Origin: CAJXNP01 sp050305935
Lineage (GTDB): Bacteria > Bacteroidota > Bacteroidia > Cytophagales > Cyclobacteriaceae
DNA: 25,198 bases
NCBI GenBank assembly: GCA_050305935.1
Contig: JBNLGG010000059.1
Span: forward strand, 1-25,198
Reading direction: 5' to 3'
Part shown: positions 23,611-25,198 of the stretch, in pieces
Position numbering within the stretch: position 1 is the stretch's first letter
Layout: every line of letters begins with the position of its first letter
Position numbers and translations under genes: made by a program
Notes under the pieces: model-generated
Seen by the model: the letters and a program-made list of their open reading frames with translations, nothing else
The model's database searches: none
What the model was told of the DNA's origin: nothing

Positions 23611-24788
23611 CCCATTCTTCTCTCCGCTCTTTCCCATATGACGGTTTGCTTACCAGTGATTAGCCGTAAGAATCCCACGTACACCGCATAGTTCATCAGG
23701 CAGAAATAAAAAGGCAGGAAGAAGAGCTTAAATTTCAGTTTCTGTTTTTCAAGTATAAGACCAATGAGGGAAAATACGTAAAAGACCAATTGACCAAATA
23801 AGATCAGGATATATATTCCGCCAATGTCGTAGGCAAGAAAAACATTCAGAAGAAATATCAGGGGTAAAGCCAGTGGCATCAATGTCCATCTGAGGACTCG
23901 ATGCGAAATATATTGGAATGACAGCATGCCATATTTAAAAATATTTAAAAGTGGAAGCAGTCGGCTAATCGACTGGAGCCCGCCAGCCGCAATCCTGATT
24001 TTCCTTTTCAGCTCCTCAGAGGTGGAAGCAGAGGGTTCTTCCAGTGCAAAGGCTTCCGGCTCATATTTCACCTTAAAACCTCTTTGTGCAATTTTCAATG
24101 TAAGATAGAAATCTTCGATGAGGGTATCACCAGGTATTTCCTCAAACAGGTGTGTGCGAATAGCAAATAGCTCCCCTGCAGCTCCCACCACCGTATTTAA
24201 CTCAGAGTCCCAGGCCTTTAATTTTGATTCATATTTCCAGTAAAACCCTTCCCCGGAAGCTGCTGCTACATCGGTCGTTTTCACCTTGATCCGTTTTTCA
24301 CCTGCCACGGCCCCTGTTTTCTTATCGTCAAAATGTCGGGCCAATTTCCACAAAGCATCCAGAGCCAGATCAGTATTAGCATCGGTAAAAACAGTGATTT
24401 CGGTATCAACATGGCTCATTGCTCGGGAAACTGCTACTATTTTCCCTTTTCGGTCGCCTTCATGCAGATGAATTACCTGCGGAAATTCCCTCACAATGGA
24501 GACGGTATCATCAGTACTTCCGTCAGTCACTATGATTATCTTCCTGTATTGTTCAGGGTAATTCAGTGATAGGGTATTTTCAATTTTTTCCCTGATGTGA
24601 TTTTGTTCATTGTATGCGGCTATCAATATCGTAACCCCAGGAAGGAATTGTGTGTCAGATTTACGAGGATCCCTAAAAAGCCTTTTTATCTTCACGAAAA
24701 AACACAGCAGAATTCCATACCCCACAAACGTATATAACACGATTACTATAAAAACCCAAAAGATTGTTTCGGTAAAACTGAACTCCAT
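23592..24788 (-). CDS. Membrane-bound family 2 glycosyltransferase
   Basis: A 398-residue inner-membrane processive-type glycosyltransferase (GT-A fold) that transfers sugars from nucleotide donors. One membrane helix (about 8-31) precedes the catalytic domain. Its motifs are VTILIAAYNEQNHI (51-64), TDGSTDDT with Asp89 and Asp93, FTDANTD (Asp136, Asn138), the likely base in IEDFYLT (Glu225, Asp226), and the acceptor-binding motif RVLRW (297-301, of the Q/RxxRW type). Three or four C-terminal helices (about 300-375) complete it. The order is that of cellulose/poly-N-acetylglucosamine synthase-like enzymes, but the product is unknown. The ATG at 24788 gives a natural N-terminal anchor. It overlaps the convergent aminotransferase gene by 19 bp. 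Confidence 0.92.
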   Translation of the reverse strand: MEFSFTETIFWVFIVIVLYTFVGYGILLCFFVKIKRLFRDPRKSDTQFLPGVTILIAAYNEQNHIREKIENTLSLNYPEQYRKIIIVTDGSTDDTVSIVREFPQVIHLHEGDRKGKIVAVSRAMSHVDTEITVFTDANTDLALDALWKLARHFDDKKTGAVAGEKRIKVKTTDVAAASGEGFYWKYESKLKAWDSELNTVVGAAGELFAIRTHLFEEIPGDTLIEDFYLTLKIAQRGFKVKYEPEAFALEEPSASTSEELKRKIRIAAGGLQSISRLLPLLNIFKYGMLSFQYISHRVLRWTLMPLALPLIFLLNVFLAYDIGGIYILILFGQLVFYVFSLIGLILEKQKLKFKLFFLPFYFCLMNYAVYVGFLRLITGKQTVIWERAERRMGQPLKN

Positions 24789-25198
24789 GATTGAAAAATG
24801 TGCAACAAAAGATTAGATAAACATTAAATAATAGTACAAATACCCCATGTCACATCTCATAAAACCTTCTGGTATCAATAAATGCTTCTAAAACAATAGT
24901 AAATAGCACACCGAGTTTATTAACTATTAAACCACAAGATAAAGCAATGGTATTCAATTTTATCAACCAAACCTGAAAATCCTTATCAATGGGTGTTTCA
25001 TTGGCATTTTTTATCCCATTCTACTCAGTGGTACAGTATTTCGATACTCCTGGCCTGAACCAGCCGAACAACATGATTGTCCCCTGGAATTCAGGTATGC
25101 AAGTTGTTCGGTTGACCAAGGTTTAGGATATTGACTTTTTTGATGAAACAGAATGGCACGAAGCAGTCTCTGGAAAGGGAAGCAAAGAACTTCCCTCC
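24789..25198. other. Right-end stretch without a confident gene
   Basis: About 410 bp. A 45-codon frame (24989-25126) encodes MGVSLAFFIPFYSVVQYFD and ends at a TAG inside the inverted-repeat region. Its hydrophobic start is the only hint of a real product. The same frame stays open after the TAG to the window edge, so a decayed or interrupted gene is possible. The region also holds a small hairpin with a TTCG loop (AGTAT and ATACT, 25035-25048) and the inverted repeat at 25061-25114. Confidence 0.45.
25061..25114. repeat. 12-bp inverted repeat with inner palindrome
   Basis: CAGCCGAACAAC (25061-25072) and GTTGTTCGGTTG (25103-25114) pair over 12 positions with one G-T. The 30-nt loop contains CCTG GAATT CAGG (25083-25095). 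It could be one end of an insertion element, an operator or a structured RNA. The window ends too soon to tell. Confidence 0.6.

Noticed and set aside
25061..25114. Possible integron attC site, suggested by AAC...GTT arms
   Set aside because: The arms do not fit the RYYYAAC/GTTRRRY core rules and there is no integrase or cassette gene.

Overview
The window looks like a chromosome segment of a Bacteroidota bacterium, most likely of the order Cytophagales. This rests on four signs. Several leaders carry the Bacteroidota -7 box TAnnTTTG. The multicopper oxidase ends in a type IX secretion (T9SS) sorting domain. A PorV-like barrel sits next to a secreted helix-hairpin-helix barrel protein. Ribosome binding sites are nearly absent. 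I cannot name the genus from sequence alone.

Layout: (1) 1-945 is degraded accessory DNA: the 3' half of a PIN-domain (VapC50-like toxin) gene, two direct copies of a hairpin-forming dispersed repeat and a degenerate 22-bp tandem array. (2) 946-6024 is mostly housekeeping: tRNA-Glu(TTC) on the minus strand with its own promoter and terminator, then GAPDH, a PlsC-type acyltransferase, a MATE exporter and glutamate dehydrogenase on the plus strand. (3) 6097-9386 is a divergent pair, a Crp/Fnr-family regulator and a T9SS-exported multicopper oxidase, separated by 332 bp that hold a palindrome with Fnr-type half-site spacing. (4) 9618-12559 is a ligase-associated-type DEXH helicase, divergent from a small DoxX-family membrane protein. 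(5) 12666-15513 is an overlapping pair of predicted outer-membrane proteins. (6) 15514-16319 is a long AT-rich gap with a compact predicted structure near 15840-15900. (7) 16320-20617 is an unrecognised helical-repeat protein, a HAD hydrolase and secreted dienelactone-hydrolase pair, and a nucleoid-associated protein. (8) 20618-24788 is a secreted TPR protein (minus), a DegT-family sugar aminotransferase (plus) and a membrane glycosyltransferase (minus), the last two overlapping tail to tail. The end of the window has no confident gene but contains another strong inverted repeat.

Most genes belong to known families. I did not find a clear new multi-gene system. The most noteworthy signals are non-coding or architectural: the hairpin repeat fused to the PIN remnant, the Fnr-like palindromes upstream of the copper oxidase and of gap, a 14-bp inverted repeat abutting the glutamate dehydrogenase start codon, structured elements at 15840-15900 and 22372-22440, and the overlapping barrel/HHH-barrel pair. 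All family calls come from reading motifs; no database search or folding calculation was run.
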